A DNA stretch of 32,181 nucleotides from Deltaproteobacteria bacterium (lineage in GTDB: Bacteria > Bdellovibrionota > JACOXK01 > 2-02-FULL-40-11): the NCBI GenBank assembly GCA_016198185.1, contig JACQJD010000005.1, forward strand, positions 1 to 32,181, read 5' to 3'. Below the pieces are notes generated by a model. That model did no database searches. It was not told the origin of the DNA and saw only the letters and a program-made list of their open reading frames with translations. Of this stretch, positions 1-12,477 are shown one piece after another (position 1 is the stretch's first letter; the number at the start of each line of letters is the position of its first letter). Both the position numbers and the translations under genes were made by a program.

Positions 1-2
1 AA

Positions 3-395
3 CGAAGGCAAGTCAAGAAGCAGCAACACAATGAAAGTCAGAGTAAAAAGGGGGGTCCTGTGGACCATGATCCTGAGAAACGAAGAACCCAGTTCCTTCA
101 AATGCCACAGGTCCAAAAACCTCTCGTACCATCGAAGATGGAAAGTGTTTTACACACAACCCTCTCGCGTTACATTCCCATGAGCACGAAGCAAGAAGTT
201 TGGAAACGGGATGAAGGAAAATGCACTTATGAAAGCCCCCAGGGGAGAAGATGTGAAGAAAGAGCGTATTTAGAAGTAGACCACATCCAACCTTTTGCAT
301 TGGGAGGAAAGGCAGAATTAGAAAACCTGAGATTGCTCTGTTCCACCCACAATCGTTACAGAGCGCAGCTGACGTTTGGAAAGTGGCGGGGATGA
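3..395 (+). CDS. HNH endonuclease family protein, C-terminal part (frame open to the window edge, 5' truncated)
   Basis: Frame open from nt 3 through 395; C-terminus RYIPMSTKQEVWKRDEGKCTY...GRRCEERAYLEVDHIQPFALGGKAELENLRLLCSTHNRYRA matches the HNH pattern (C..C, DHI, N, H). Confidence 0.75.
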   Translation, partial: RRQVKKQQHNESQSKKGGPVDHDPEKRRTQFLQMPQVQKPLVPSKMESVLHTTLSRYIPMSTKQEVWKRDEGKCTYESPQGRRCEERAYLEVDHIQPFALGGKAELENLRLLCSTHNRYRAQLTFGKWRG

Positions 396-469
396 ACGGA
401 AGGTCTATGGGTGGACTGGAACTTAATGGGATCTTTTCCGCCGCGTTTTTGATGAAGGGCTAATAACGA

Positions 470-1159
470 CTATTCAATGCTCGCCACGCGGTCGATGTCA
501 TCGCGTTGGCCGACCAAGACCAAGACGGTATCTTTATCGAGTAAATCTTCGGCGGTGGGGAGGCTGTTGTATTCTTGAACAACGGCACGGTCATCGGCAC
601 GGCGTCCTAATTTTTTGGTTTTCTTTAAGGCAATTACATTGACTTTGTATTTGGTTCGGAAGCGCACATCGCCAATGGTTTTTCCGATAAAGGGCACAGG
701 CACGCGAACATCGGCCAGGACATAGCCTTGCGATAAATCCACAGAATCTTCAAGCTTCGAATACAAAAGCTGGCGGCCAATTCGAATGCCCATGTCTTTT
801 TCAGGGTTCACAATGCGTGTGGCCCCCACTTCTCTTAAAATTTGTTCGTGAAGGGGTGAAGAAGCGCGGGCAATAATTTCAGGAATGCCCATGCGTTTTA
901 AAATAGCGGTGGTTAAAATGTTGTCTTGAATGTCTTTTCCCATGCAAATGATGGCGGTATCCACATCATGAAGCCCGGCTTCGAGGAGCGCATTTTCTTG
1001 CGTGCTATCGAGTTGAAGGGCATGGGTCACCATGTCTTTGACCAATTGGACCTTGGTTTTATCAATGTCGATGGCAATAATTTGAGATTCCCCTTTGGAA
1101 AGGGTTTCAATCAAATTTAACCCAAAATCACCTAAGCCAATTACTGCAAACTGTTTCAT
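470..1159 (-). CDS. trkA: Trk/Ktr-type K+ uptake regulatory subunit (RCK/TrkA-N + TrkA-C)
   Basis: MKQFAVIGLGDFGLNLIETLSKGESQIIAIDIDKTKV... Rossmann GxGxxG and RCK_C-like tail. Confidence 0.92.
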   Translation of the reverse strand: MKQFAVIGLGDFGLNLIETLSKGESQIIAIDIDKTKVQLVKDMVTHALQLDSTQENALLEAGLHDVDTAIICMGKDIQDNILTTAILKRMGIPEIIARASSPLHEQILREVGATRIVNPEKDMGIRIGRQLLYSKLEDSVDLSQGYVLADVRVPVPFIGKTIGDVRFRTKYKVNVIALKKTKKLGRRADDRAVVQEYNSLPTAEDLLDKDTVLVLVGQRDDIDRVASIE

Positions 1160-1202
1160 AGTTCTTTTTTCATATACTTATCGGAAACAAAAATAAAGTC
1201 CT

Positions 1203-4200
1203 TTAGTGCGATGTAATCTCTGGCGCCCCCTGGACAGTGGTCACCAATAAGTGCAGGAGCGATCGATCTTGGTCAAATTCAAGGGGATCGCGGTGGTACG
1301 CAATGCTGTTATCTAATTCATGGTAAAGTCCGGAAATTTTTTCTTGAAGATATGCATGGATGTTTAGGTCGCATTGTGTTTGAGTTAAGCTTTCAGAAAT
1401 CCCCTCCAGCAATGAGATTTCTCTTAAGTAAAAATCTGGAATCGTTGTTCCTCGGACTGTTTTTATTTTTTCGTATTTAGAGGTTCCTTGAACGATTTCC
1501 TCCATCGTAGGGCGCAAGCTTGGAGAATCGAGGCGTGTTCTGTTGAGGCCAAAGCTCTCTACATGAGCGAATGTTTTCATGGTTTGAAACAGCTCAGGAT
1601 CTTCTAAATAAAGTTTTACAAAAGGAGCGTTTAATTTCTTTTCCATCCATTCTTGAAATCTGGATCCAAATTTTTGGAGTTTTTCTTCATAGATTTCAAT
1701 TTGTGTTCCAATATGGACGAGCCCTTGATCCAAAGCCCAAAGTTTTTGTTGGAGGGTAGACTGTGTGTAACTTGGTAGAGGAGCAATGCCTGTTTGCTGT
1801 GACTGCCCATGCGTCTGAGTTTCTTGAAGCTGTTTATTTTCCTGCTCGATGGCATCCAGTAGGTGCTGTCTGTTTGTGAATGCTACTTTCATAGGATCGT
1901 TTTGGAGAAGGGCTTGATATTCAATGGCGATATCGCTCAAATAGAGTGCTTCTTGACGAGCAAGATCAAAAGCAGGTGCCAGTTCCTTTTCGTAATACTG
2001 AGCGATATCTTCCACGGGTGCTCTTTGTTCAAAAATCGCACGATATAATTTTGCTGTTTTTTCTTGGAGGCCCTCTTCTCGTGAACTGACTTGACTATAT
2101 TGCTTCCAGCTTTGTTCAATCGTTTCGGCAAATAAGAGAATGGTGGCTTGTTCAACCACAGTGGCAAGCACGCCCCAGGGGGTGGCAACTTTCATTCTCC
2201 AAATTTTGGGGCCCATTCTAAAGATGACTTCAAAACGTTTTCCTTCACCGATAACACCGATGGTAGGTTTAATTTCAATAAAAACGCTGGCCAAGGAATT
2301 GATTCCTGTAAAGACAAGGAAGGTGTTCATAATTTTAACGATATCCAGGGTTCCAGTTTTTAAAAGGTCCATGAGAATAAGACCACCCAGGAGCCCAATG
2401 TGGATTCTGGCCCATTCTGCACGGATGCGACCTATTCGTTCCTCTTGAATTTTTCCGACCCATTTTTCAATTTTAGGTTTCCAGTCTTGGGTCAGCCTTC
2501 CTTCGCTTTCTAGAAAAATGCGTTTAAATAAAAGTTTTTGGGTAAATAAAAAAGCTTCTCGCTGGAAAGGCATGGTCGCAAGACTTCCAGCCAAAGAAAA
2601 GAGCATACCGTCAATGACAGCCACTGGAAGTCCAGCAATCCAGGCGTTAAGACCAGCTTCATCACCTCGGTAGACATCCAAAGCCATTTCTAAAAGCTCT
2701 TTCAATCCCCAGACCATTCCAAAATGGGCGCCTCCCCAGGCGGCTTGAGATACCCGTAAGGTCATTCGGCGACTGAACCGAGGAGCGGTAAATGCTTGTT
2801 GAGCGACTTCTAAGAACTTTTTTTTCTGATGGTTTAATTTGAGATTTTCCAATCGTTTTTTGAATTGCAGCGTTAACGTTTTTGCACGTTCCAGATCTGG
2901 TTCGTCCAAAATTTGTTCCAATAATTCAAAGGTGACAAGTTCCGATGATTTTTTGGCAGGGGCGGAAGCAGTCGGTGCTTCTTGGGTCGGCGCGGAAACA
3001 ATCGGTTCTTCTTCGAGAGAAAGGGGAGCGGCTATGCTTTCGGGGGGTGATTCCATAGGACGGATGGGGGCGGCTGGGTTTTCTAGACGTGTTTGCCGAG
3101 CCGTGACAGGTTCAGGGGGTTCTTCTGGACGTACCTTTGCAGCCGGTGTTTCCAAAGGTGCTGTGGTAGAACGGGTATCAGCGGCAGCTTCTGCTGCAGC
3201 TTGTTGCAGCGGTACCATGGCCGATTTTGGTGATTCAGGTTTTGAAACCTGTTTGGGTGTTTTAGGGGGTTCGACTGCTGGAGGCACTTTTTTCTTCGTT
3301 TGGGAACTTGCTTCTGTTTCTAAGCGCGTTCTGAGAGTATGGGCTCTTTCTTTTAACACTGCCAGTTTTCGGTTTAACGCTTCTTCCGTTACCAAACGTT
3401 CATGTAGGCTGCCAATGTCTCCTCGCATAAAAGCTTCATAGGTAAAATCAACGTTCGGAAGTCTTTCATCCCACACACGATTTTCTTTTTCAAAACAGGT
3501 ACGAATGAAGCCTTCTTTCGCCGGCCAGTACTTGCTTCCTTGGCGAATTTCTACCTTGACCACTCGCTGAAACTGTTTTCCGCCGTCCGTGCGATAGAGT
3601 CGATGATGTCCTGCTTCGAGAGGAAAAAATCGTTCTACCCCAGAACCCGATATTTCTAATTCAACCGTTCCGGTGCGACGATCGGTAGAGAGTTCTGTAA
3701 TGTTCCATGGAGAAAGTTCGGTTTCGTTATGGCGTTTTCCATAAGCGACATACATTTTTCGAAGAAGGGTGATATCTGTCAAAGCTCCTGAAATAATGAT
3801 TCGAAGTGTGGTCGGGCCATTGGTGCGTGTTTGGACGCCCGTTTTTAAACTTTCTTCGATGCGCGTTAAGAGTTCTGTTTGTTTGCGTTGTTCTGCGGAA
3901 ATAGCATCGACCAGCTCTTGTTTTTCATGGGGCTGGGTTTCAGCATCAAATAGTTCTTTGAGTTCCCGTTCGTCCTGGATCGCTTGTTCATAGGCTGCAA
4001 TAAGATTTTGAGAACCATCCACCAGTCCTAATTTTAAAAGTTCAGCGTGAAGATCGGTCATTTCTTGCCGAATTTGGATTGGGGTTTCGCTATAAAACGT
4101 TTCACTGTGAATATGTCCAAAAACAAATTGAACGACCTCGCGAATGCTTCGTAAGCGTTCTTCCAATTGCAGCATCCATGGCTCATTTGATGGTTCAGGA

Positions 4201-5282
4201 ATAGAGATAGATTCTGCAGAGCATCTCACGTAGGTCTCTGGATCATAGCCTTCGACTTGGAACGCATTATCTGAGAACCGGTAGGTGCTTCGAGCCGATC
4301 GTATATTTTCTATGAACAACCGTTGTTGCTCATGGTGACCATCGATAAAAGCCTGAACGTGGGGTGCTTGGGCAAGTACTTCGGGAAGAGCTAAGTCTTG
4401 GCGAATGTTAAAAACTCTCTCTTTTCCATCCCTTGAAAAACGAACACGTTTTTTATAAGGATTGCCTCGATCTTTGGGAAAGCGGTTTGAATAAAATTCA
4501 ACTTGTGTGACTTCGCCTGTGCCTCGTCGTTCAAAATAATGAATCTCAACGCGGTGTTGGCCAATGTATCCATATTCAAAAACCTTGAACCAATCGGCTG
4601 CAGTGTCTCCCGGAATCAGAACATACGCCATCGGGACACTGGGGTTTGGAATAAACGGCCGCTCCTGGCGGGGATGTTGGAGGTCTTGCGTATACCCCGG
4701 TGGCAAATAGCCACTTTCTTGTAAAGAGCGGTAAATGCGTCGGTCATGCCAGGAGACAGCTGATTGTCGGGTGGCTTTTCTGATGTCTTGTAACAGCAAA
4801 ACCAAGGGATGAAATGAAGACCAGCCGACCGTTCCATTGGGTGAATAAATAACATCTCTGATTTCACCTGTGCGAAAATTAAATATAAAATGAAGGGATC
4901 CATTAAAGTCATTATTTTCATTCATGCCATGAAGGATCACATGCCACCATTGCTGATGACCTTCACGGTTCGAACTCCAGGGGCCCGGATGATTTGTTTT
5001 GATCCTGTGCACATTGGAATGAGGGCCAAAATCCCCAAAGTTTTCATAAACCGGTTTAAAGTCTCGAGGGACAATGCCAGCGTTTTTTAAGGGGGCTAAC
5101 AGTTTTTCAAATTGTTCTGGGGCAATATAAATGTCAGACGGGTTAAGCTCCTCCTGGCCGTAGGCAGGAGTACCCAAGAGCAAGACGCAGATGAGCATTC
5201 TTGCACCCTGATGGTAAAGAAAGTGACAATTTTTGTCACACGATGACAAAAATGCCCACAAGGTAAGACTCCATTTTTTCAT
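1203..5282 (-). CDS. Large exported/membrane protein of unknown function (1359 aa; start could be M29 at 5198)
   Basis: Long uninterrupted ORF; N-terminal hydrophobic segment MLICVLLLGTPAYGQ; Pro/Ala/Glu-rich linker; C-terminal hydrophobic segments (GLLGGLILMDLL, TPWGVLATVVEQATILLFAE); gaps of only 43 and 47 nt to the flanking trk genes. Confidence 0.88.
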   Translation of the reverse strand: MKKWSLTLWAFLSSCDKNCHFLYHQGARMLICVLLLGTPAYGQEELNPSDIYIAPEQFEKLLAPLKNAGIVPRDFKPVYENFGDFGPHSNVHRIKTNHPGPWSSNREGHQQWWHVILHGMNENNDFNGSLHFIFNFRTGEIRDVIYSPNGTVGWSSFHPLVLLLQDIRKATRQSAVSWHDRRIYRSLQESGYLPPGYTQDLQHPRQERPFIPNPSVPMAYVLIPGDTAADWFKVFEYGYIGQHRVEIHYFERRGTGEVTQVEFYSNRFPKDRGNPYKKRVRFSRDGKERVFNIRQDLALPEVLAQAPHVQAFIDGHHEQQRLFIENIRSARSTYRFSDNAFQVEGYDPETYVRCSAESISIPEPSNEPWMLQLEERLRSIREVVQFVFGHIHSETFYSETPIQIRQEMTDLHAELLKLGLVDGSQNLIAAYEQAIQDERELKELFDAETQPHEKQELVDAISAEQRKQTELLTRIEESLKTGVQTRTNGPTTLRIIISGALTDITLLRKMYVAYGKRHNETELSPWNITELSTDRRTGTVELEISGSGVERFFPLEAGHHRLYRTDGGKQFQRVVKVEIRQGSKYWPAKEGFIRTCFEKENRVWDERLPNVDFTYEAFMRGDIGSLHERLVTEEALNRKLAVLKERAHTLRTRLETEASSQTKKKVPPAVEPPKTPKQVSKPESPKSAMVPLQQAAAEAAADTRSTTAPLETPAAKVRPEEPPEPVTARQTRLENPAAPIRPMESPPESIAAPLSLEEEPIVSAPTQEAPTASAPAKKSSELVTFELLEQILDEPDLERAKTLTLQFKKRLENLKLNHQKKKFLEVAQQAFTAPRFSRRMTLRVSQAAWGGAHFGMVWGLKELLEMALDVYRGDEAGLNAWIAGLPVAVIDGMLFSLAGSLATMPFQREAFLFTQKLLFKRIFLESEGRLTQDWKPKIEKWVGKIQEERIGRIRAEWARIHIGLLGGLILMDLLKTGTLDIVKIMNTFLVFTGINSLASVFIEIKPTIGVIGEGKRFEVIFRMGPKIWRMKVATPWGVLATVVEQATILLFAETIEQSWKQYSQVSSREEGLQEKTAKLYRAIFEQRAPVEDIAQYYEKELAPAFDLARQEALYLSDIAIEYQALLQNDPMKVAFTNRQHLLDAIEQENKQLQETQTHGQSQQTGIAPLPSYTQSTLQQKLWALDQGLVHIGTQIEIYEEKLQKFGSRFQEWMEKKLNAPFVKLYLEDPELFQTMKTFAHVESFGLNRTRLDSPSLRPTMEEIVQGTSKYEKIKTVRGTTIPDFYLREISLLEGISESLTQTQCDLNIHAYLQEKISGLYHELDNSIAYHRDPLEFDQDRSLLHLLVTTVQGAPEITSH

Positions 5283-5329
5283 AAAAGTACTCTGCAGATA
5301 ATAAAATGCAAGTCTTATGCCAGATTTCG

Positions 5330-7093
5330 TTAGCCAACGACAATATATTCTTCGGGATATTCTACGTAAGATTCTTCGACGTCACGCTGAGCTAGGGCAA
5401 CGACGAAAGCAATGGGGCCCACCCGCCCAATAAACATGAGTAGTGTAATAACCATTTTGGAAAAAGAACTTAACGAAGCGGTAATTCCCATGGAAAGGCC
5501 GACAGTATTAAAAGCCGAAATGGTTTCAAACATGGTTGGGAGCAGTGGAAATTGATCATGGATGATAATCAACAAGGCAGCAAAAAATTGGATGAGGACA
5601 GAAAGAAATGTAAGCGCAATGGCTTTATGGATCGTGCTGGTTGGAATGGTTCGTTCAAACATCATGACATGGGGCTTATTGCGAATGACCGCACGCAAGA
5701 GCCCAAAGAGAACCCCAACGGTATTGACCTTAATTCCCCCGGCAGTAGAGCCAGACGCTCCCCCAATAAACATTAAAATCATGAGCATGAGTAAGGTTGC
5801 GTGACTTAAGGTGCCGACATCCAGGGTGTTAAAGCCAGCCGTTCGTGGGGTGACCGCTTGAAAGAAGGCGTTTAAAACTTTAAATTTGAGAGGCAAGTGA
5901 TTGAGTTGTCCAAAATATTCTGTAAATAAAATAAGAAGCGTTCCCCCCACAATGAGAACCCCGGTAATAGAAAGAACGATCTTGGTTTGCACCGAAAGCG
6001 CAATTTTAGGATGTTGTTTGGACAAAACCAAATGCTTTACATCTAAGACCACGAGAAAACCAATGCCTCCTAAAATAATCAGCATGGCCATCGTTAAGAG
6101 AAAATAAGGATCTTTTTGATACAATAAAATATTTTCGGGAAACAAAGACATCCCTGCATTGCAAAAGCCAGAGATGGCATGAAAAACGCCGTGATAAAAA
6201 GCATTATAAAATCCGTAACCTTGTGCTAGAAAACGCCAGATAAAAATAACGGCCCCTGCGCTTTCTACGATAAAAGTAAATTTTATGATTTGTTTCAAAA
6301 GATGCGTCAGCTGATGCGATGCTTTAAACTCAATGGTTTCGGTCATGATTCGTCGTCCTTCAATGCCCAATCCACCACGTAAGAGAAGGGCGATAAAGGC
6401 GCTTAACGTCATAATGCCCAGTCCCCCAATTTGCATCAAAATGACAATGACGATTTGGCCAAACAACGTAAAATCAGTTCCAGGCTGGAGCGTAATAAGG
6501 CCGGTGACACAGGTGGCAGACGTTGCTGTAAACAGTGCATCGATAAAAGGAATTTTTGAAGTTCCCGCCTGAGGTAAAGAAAGGACAACGGTTCCCAAGA
6601 CGATGACCAGGAAAAAGCCCCCTACCAACAGTTGAACTGGTTGAACGTGAAGCCCCAATAAAATGCGATTAAATTCTTTAAACTGCACCAAGACCGATAT
6701 AAAAAGAGCCAGTCTTAAAACAACGAAGTGTTCATGCTCTGGGGCAATTAAATGGGATGGATGAAAGGGAAGATGGAGCTTAATGAGATGAACATAACCT
6801 GCGTAGATGCAGGTTACCAATAACAACCCTGTAAACAGACAATCCCAAAATTCATCACTGACAAATGTGTACTTGGCCGAAGAAAGTCGGTACTTGATCA
6901 TCACTTCTAAGATGGAAAAGAAAATGACGCCGATGTTGATATACCCCAAGATTATTTTTGCATGAGGCGTTAACGGCAAGCCCGATTCAACAATCAGGGT
7001 AAAAAGATAAAAAAGCGCAATGGCAAATAAAAACGCATCTAAACTGTAGAGAAATTGCCAGTGCTTTTCGGGGTATCCAATATGATATTTCAC
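5330..7093 (-). CDS. trkH: TrkH/KtrB family potassium uptake membrane subunit
   Basis: Multi-TM protein with pore motifs TATSATCVTGLITL, SGFCNAGMSLFPEN, PRTAGFNTLDVG, SAFNTVGLSMGIT. Confidence 0.93.
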   Translation of the reverse strand: MKYHIGYPEKHWQFLYSLDAFLFAIALFYLFTLIVESGLPLTPHAKIILGYINIGVIFFSILEVMIKYRLSSAKYTFVSDEFWDCLFTGLLLVTCIYAGYVHLIKLHLPFHPSHLIAPEHEHFVVLRLALFISVLVQFKEFNRILLGLHVQPVQLLVGGFFLVIVLGTVVLSLPQAGTSKIPFIDALFTATSATCVTGLITLQPGTDFTLFGQIVIVILMQIGGLGIMTLSAFIALLLRGGLGIEGRRIMTETIEFKASHQLTHLLKQIIKFTFIVESAGAVIFIWRFLAQGYGFYNAFYHGVFHAISGFCNAGMSLFPENILLYQKDPYFLLTMAMLIILGGIGFLVVLDVKHLVLSKQHPKIALSVQTKIVLSITGVLIVGGTLLILFTEYFGQLNHLPLKFKVLNAFFQAVTPRTAGFNTLDVGTLSHATLLMLMILMFIGGASGSTAGGIKVNTVGVLFGLLRAVIRNKPHVMMFERTIPTSTIHKAIALTFLSVLIQFFAALLIIIHDQFPLLPTMFETISAFNTVGLSMGITASLSSFSKMVITLLMFIGRVGPIAFVVALAQRDVEESYVEYPEEYIVVG

Positions 7094-7131
7094 TAAAAAT
7101 AATTCTACTGGAAGGCGTGCCTAAATGACAA
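7091..7131 (-). promoter_or_regulatory. Candidate sigma70 promoter of trkH (TTGTCA-N18-TAGAAT), -10 eight nt from the GTG start
   Basis: Minus strand TTGTCA (7131-7126), 18-nt spacer, TAGAAT (7107-7102), 8 nt, GTG (7093-7091). Confidence 0.5.
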
Positions 7132-7216
7132 CTCTTTCTAAAAAAATAATCTTCCTTTGCCAGGTTCAACTGACAGTCAATTTTTTTCACTCTTTTTTAG
7201 AAAGAGTCGTCAAAAT

Positions 7217-7432
7217 TTAGACCAGATCTTCGTAGCTTTTTTCGGTTTTTTTCTTTTCGAAGTAGAGTTCGAGAGAATGAAATGCTTCTTTTCGTAGATG
7301 ATGGACGTGAACAAACTGCAAAAATGACTTGATCAAAGGCTCTTTTTTAAAGCTTGAAACGGTGCTGTCGGTCAACTCGACTTTAGGTTGGGATTCTGGA
7401 TGGTGCGATTTTCTGGGTTCCAAAGACGACAT
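7217..7432 (-). CDS. Small hypothetical protein (71 aa)
   Basis: Own promoter-like sequence immediately upstream; divergent from the aminotransferase, whose likely start (7539) lies outside this ORF. Confidence 0.5.
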   Translation of the reverse strand: MSSLEPRKSHHPESQPKVELTDSTVSSFKKEPLIKSFLQFVHVHHLRKEAFHSLELYFEKKKTEKSYEDLV

Positions 7433-7469
7433 TGAAAAAGACTATATAGCAAGAATGATTAAAAATCAA
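7433..7469 (-). promoter_or_regulatory. Candidate promoter TTGATT-N17-TATAGT, eight nt from the ATG of the 71-aa ORF
   Basis: -35 7469-7464, -10 7446-7441, ATG 7432. Confidence 0.5.
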
Positions 7470-7538
7470 GCACTTTTTCATAAACCCCTAAAAATCTTGA
7501 CATATTTTAAGCGATCCCATAGCGTCAGAAAACATTCT

Positions 7539-8675
7539 ATGCATAAGCATATGAGACTTTTTACGCCGGGCCCAACCCCTATCTTTCCTTTAGCCCAAAA
7601 GGCCATGTCGAGCCCAATCTTATACCATCGTTCTAAGGCTTTCGTGGAATTACTGTCTGGTGTTCGAGAGGGCTTAAAAAAGTTGGTTGGGACCCGCAAC
7701 GAGGTTCTGATTTTATCTTCCTCGGGGACTGGGGCGATGGAAGCGGCTATTTTAAATCTTTGTTCTCCGGGGGATGAGGTTTTGGTGATCCGTGCTGGAA
7801 AATTTGGTGGACGTTGGGCTCAAATTGTAAAAGCCCATGCTTTAACCGTACGTATTTTAGATATCCCATTGGGAGAAGTTCCAACGATTGCTCAGGTAAA
7901 AACGTTGATGATGCAATATCCAAATGCCAAAGCCTTATTGATTCAAGCCTGCGAAACGTCTACCGGTGTCAATTTCCCTGTTTCAGAAATTGCAGCGTTG
8001 ACGAAAAAAAGTGATCTCTTGTTGGTGGTGGATGCGGTCAGTTATCTGGGGGTCTCTCCTTTTTATATGGATAACTGGGGGGTCGATGTGATGGTTTCTG
8101 CATCTCAAAAAGGGTTGATGTTGCCCCCGGGGTTGTCTTTCGTTTGTTTCAATGAGAAAGCTTGGGCTGCACAAAAAAAATCAAAGCTCACCAAATATTA
8201 TTTTGATTTGGCCAAAGAGCGTAAAGCGATTGAGAACAATCAAACCGCCTATACCTCGTCGGTTACCCTCATTCAAGGCTTAGCGGTTGTTTTGTCTTAT
8301 GTTCATGAAATCGGAATGCAAACCCTGTTTTCAACCATTCACCAAAAGGCGCAGGCGTTGCGGAACGCTGTCCAGACGTTAGGGTTAGATTTATTTGCAA
8401 AAGTGCCCAGCGATGGTTTGGTGTCCATTGCCGTTCCCCATAAAATCGATGGCACAAAAATTGTAACGAAATTGCGAGATGAATATTCCATGACGATTGC
8501 AGGTGGGCAAGATGAACTCAAAGGTAAAATTATTCGAATTGCCTGTATGGGATACGTTCAATCCGAAGATTTAATTTTATTATTTGAAGCGCTTGAAAAA
8601 GTTTTGGTGGAGCTTGGGTTAAAAATAACCGTGGGGCAATCCGTGTCTGTGTTAAAAAAAGAATGGTCGCTTTAA
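7539..8675 (+). CDS. Class V aminotransferase (serine-pyruvate / phosphoserine / alanine-glyoxylate family)
   Basis: MRLFTPGPTPIFPLAQKAMSSPILYHRSKAF..., LLLVVDAVSYLGVSPFYMDNWGVDVMVSASQKGLMLPPGLSFV (PLP-Lys SQKG); start set at ATG 7539 or 7551, not 7329. Confidence 0.92.
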   Translation: MHKHMRLFTPGPTPIFPLAQKAMSSPILYHRSKAFVELLSGVREGLKKLVGTRNEVLILSSSGTGAMEAAILNLCSPGDEVLVIRAGKFGGRWAQIVKAHALTVRILDIPLGEVPTIAQVKTLMMQYPNAKALLIQACETSTGVNFPVSEIAALTKKSDLLLVVDAVSYLGVSPFYMDNWGVDVMVSASQKGLMLPPGLSFVCFNEKAWAAQKKSKLTKYYFDLAKERKAIENNQTAYTSSVTLIQGLAVVLSYVHEIGMQTLFSTIHQKAQALRNAVQTLGLDLFAKVPSDGLVSIAVPHKIDGTKIVTKLRDEYSMTIAGGQDELKGKIIRIACMGYVQSEDLILLFEALEKVLVELGLKITVGQSVSVLKKEWSL

Positions 8676-8678
8676 ACC

Positions 8679-10261
8679 ATGATTAAAATATTGGTATGCG
8701 GAAAGTTGGCAGATCCAGGGCTAAAACTGCTTTCTCAAGAAAAGCGTTTTGAGCTGGATGTCCAGACCGAGGTTGATGCCGCTTCTTTAAAACCCATCAT
8801 CGGAAAATATGATGCCATGACGGTGCGTTCTGAGACGTTGGTGACCAAAGCGTTATTATCTGCAGCCAAAAAACTCAAAGTCATTGTTCGTGCTGGCATT
8901 GGCGTAGACAATGTGGATGTGGAGGCCGCAACGCAGCAAGGAATTCTTGTGATGAATACACCGCTTGCCAATTCCACAACGACGGCTGAGCATGCCATCG
9001 CGATGTTACTTTCTTTGTGCCGACACATTCCCCAAGCCACGCAATCCCTGAAAGAAGGGCGTTGGGAGAAGAAAAGTTTTTTGGGTGTTGAGGTTTTTGG
9101 AAAGACGTTAGGACTTTTGGGATTGGGCAATGTGGGTAAGATCGTTGCAGATCGTGCTTTGGGATTAAGAATGAAAGTCATTGCGTATGACCCCTTTATT
9201 TCTAAAACAACTGCCCAAAACCTTTCGGTGGAGTTGGTGACGGAAGAAGAACTGTATCAAAGAGCTGATTTTGTTTCGGTTCATATGCCCCTCACCGATC
9301 AAACCCATTATTTTTTAAGCAAAGAAAAATTTTTAAAAATGAAAAAAGGGGCTTTGCTGGTTCATTGTGCACGGGGTGGCATTGTCCATGAAGCAGATCT
9401 TGCCGATATGATTACCCGTAAACACATTTCTGGAGCTGCTTTGGATGTATTTGAAGAAGAGCCCGTACGAGATCTTCGTTTGATTTCTTTGCCTCAAGTG
9501 ATTTGTACCCCTCACTTGGGGGCGGCTACCCATGAAGCTCAGCAAAAAGTGGGGATCGAAACCGCCAAGGTGTTGATGGATTATTTTAAAGAGGGGATCA
9601 TTCAAAATGCTGTCAATATGCCCTCGGTTACGCAAGAGCAACTTGCTGTTTTAAAACCTTATTTGGTTCTGATTGAAAAAATGGGAAATTTTTTAGGTCA
9701 AATGATGGAAAGTGGCAATTTAAAAGCGGTTGAGATTGAATATTCTGGCAAGGTGGTTGATTTGGACATGAAGCTTTTAACACATACCTTTATGATGCAG
9801 TTTCTCCGTCAGCATTTGGAGCATCCTGTCAATACCGTCAATGCACTTCTCATTGCCAAAGAACGGGGAATTTCGATTAAAACCACAATTTCAAATAATA
9901 CATCTGAATTTACGAGTCTTATTTTGGTAAAAGTAACGGGACAAGATCACGAACAAAGTTTGGCGGGAACGATCTTTCATCCCGATCAACCTCGCTTTGT
10001 TCGCATAGATCAATTTTATTTGGAGGCCATCCCAGAGGGGACGTTGCTTTATACCAAAAATAAAGATAAGCCAGGGGTGATTGGGGCGCTGGGAACTTTG
10101 TTGGGGAAAGAAAATATCAACATTTCAAGATTTCAATTGGGGTTGGATGAAAAAACCAAAGAGGCTGTTGCGCTGATCAATATTGATTCTCCCCTTCACA
10201 AAGAAGTTCTTCAGAAAATTTCTAAGATCCCACACATTCTTAGGGTCAAACAGGTGATGTT

Positions 10262-10265
<4 letters not shown>
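8679..10265 (+). CDS. serA: D-3-phosphoglycerate dehydrogenase
   Basis: RAGIGVDNVDVEAATQQGILVMNTPLANSTTTAEHAIAM, LGLLGLGNVGKIVADRA, C-terminal ACT-like GALGTLLGKENINISRFQLG. Confidence 0.97.

Positions 10266-12477
<2,212 letters not shown>

Noticed and set aside
2839-3441. 200-aa plus-strand ORF opposite the giant gene
   Set aside because: Low-complexity Ser/Gly/Ala-rich shadow of the Pro/Ala/Glu linker coded on the other strand; no RBS or family motif.
7329-7538. N-terminal 70-aa extension of the aminotransferase ORF
   Set aside because: The conserved fold starts at MRLFTPGPTP; the extension overlaps the promoter and a divergent small gene.
8735-9181. 148-aa minus-strand ORF inside serA
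   Set aside because: Antisense shadow of serA; no recognisable domain.
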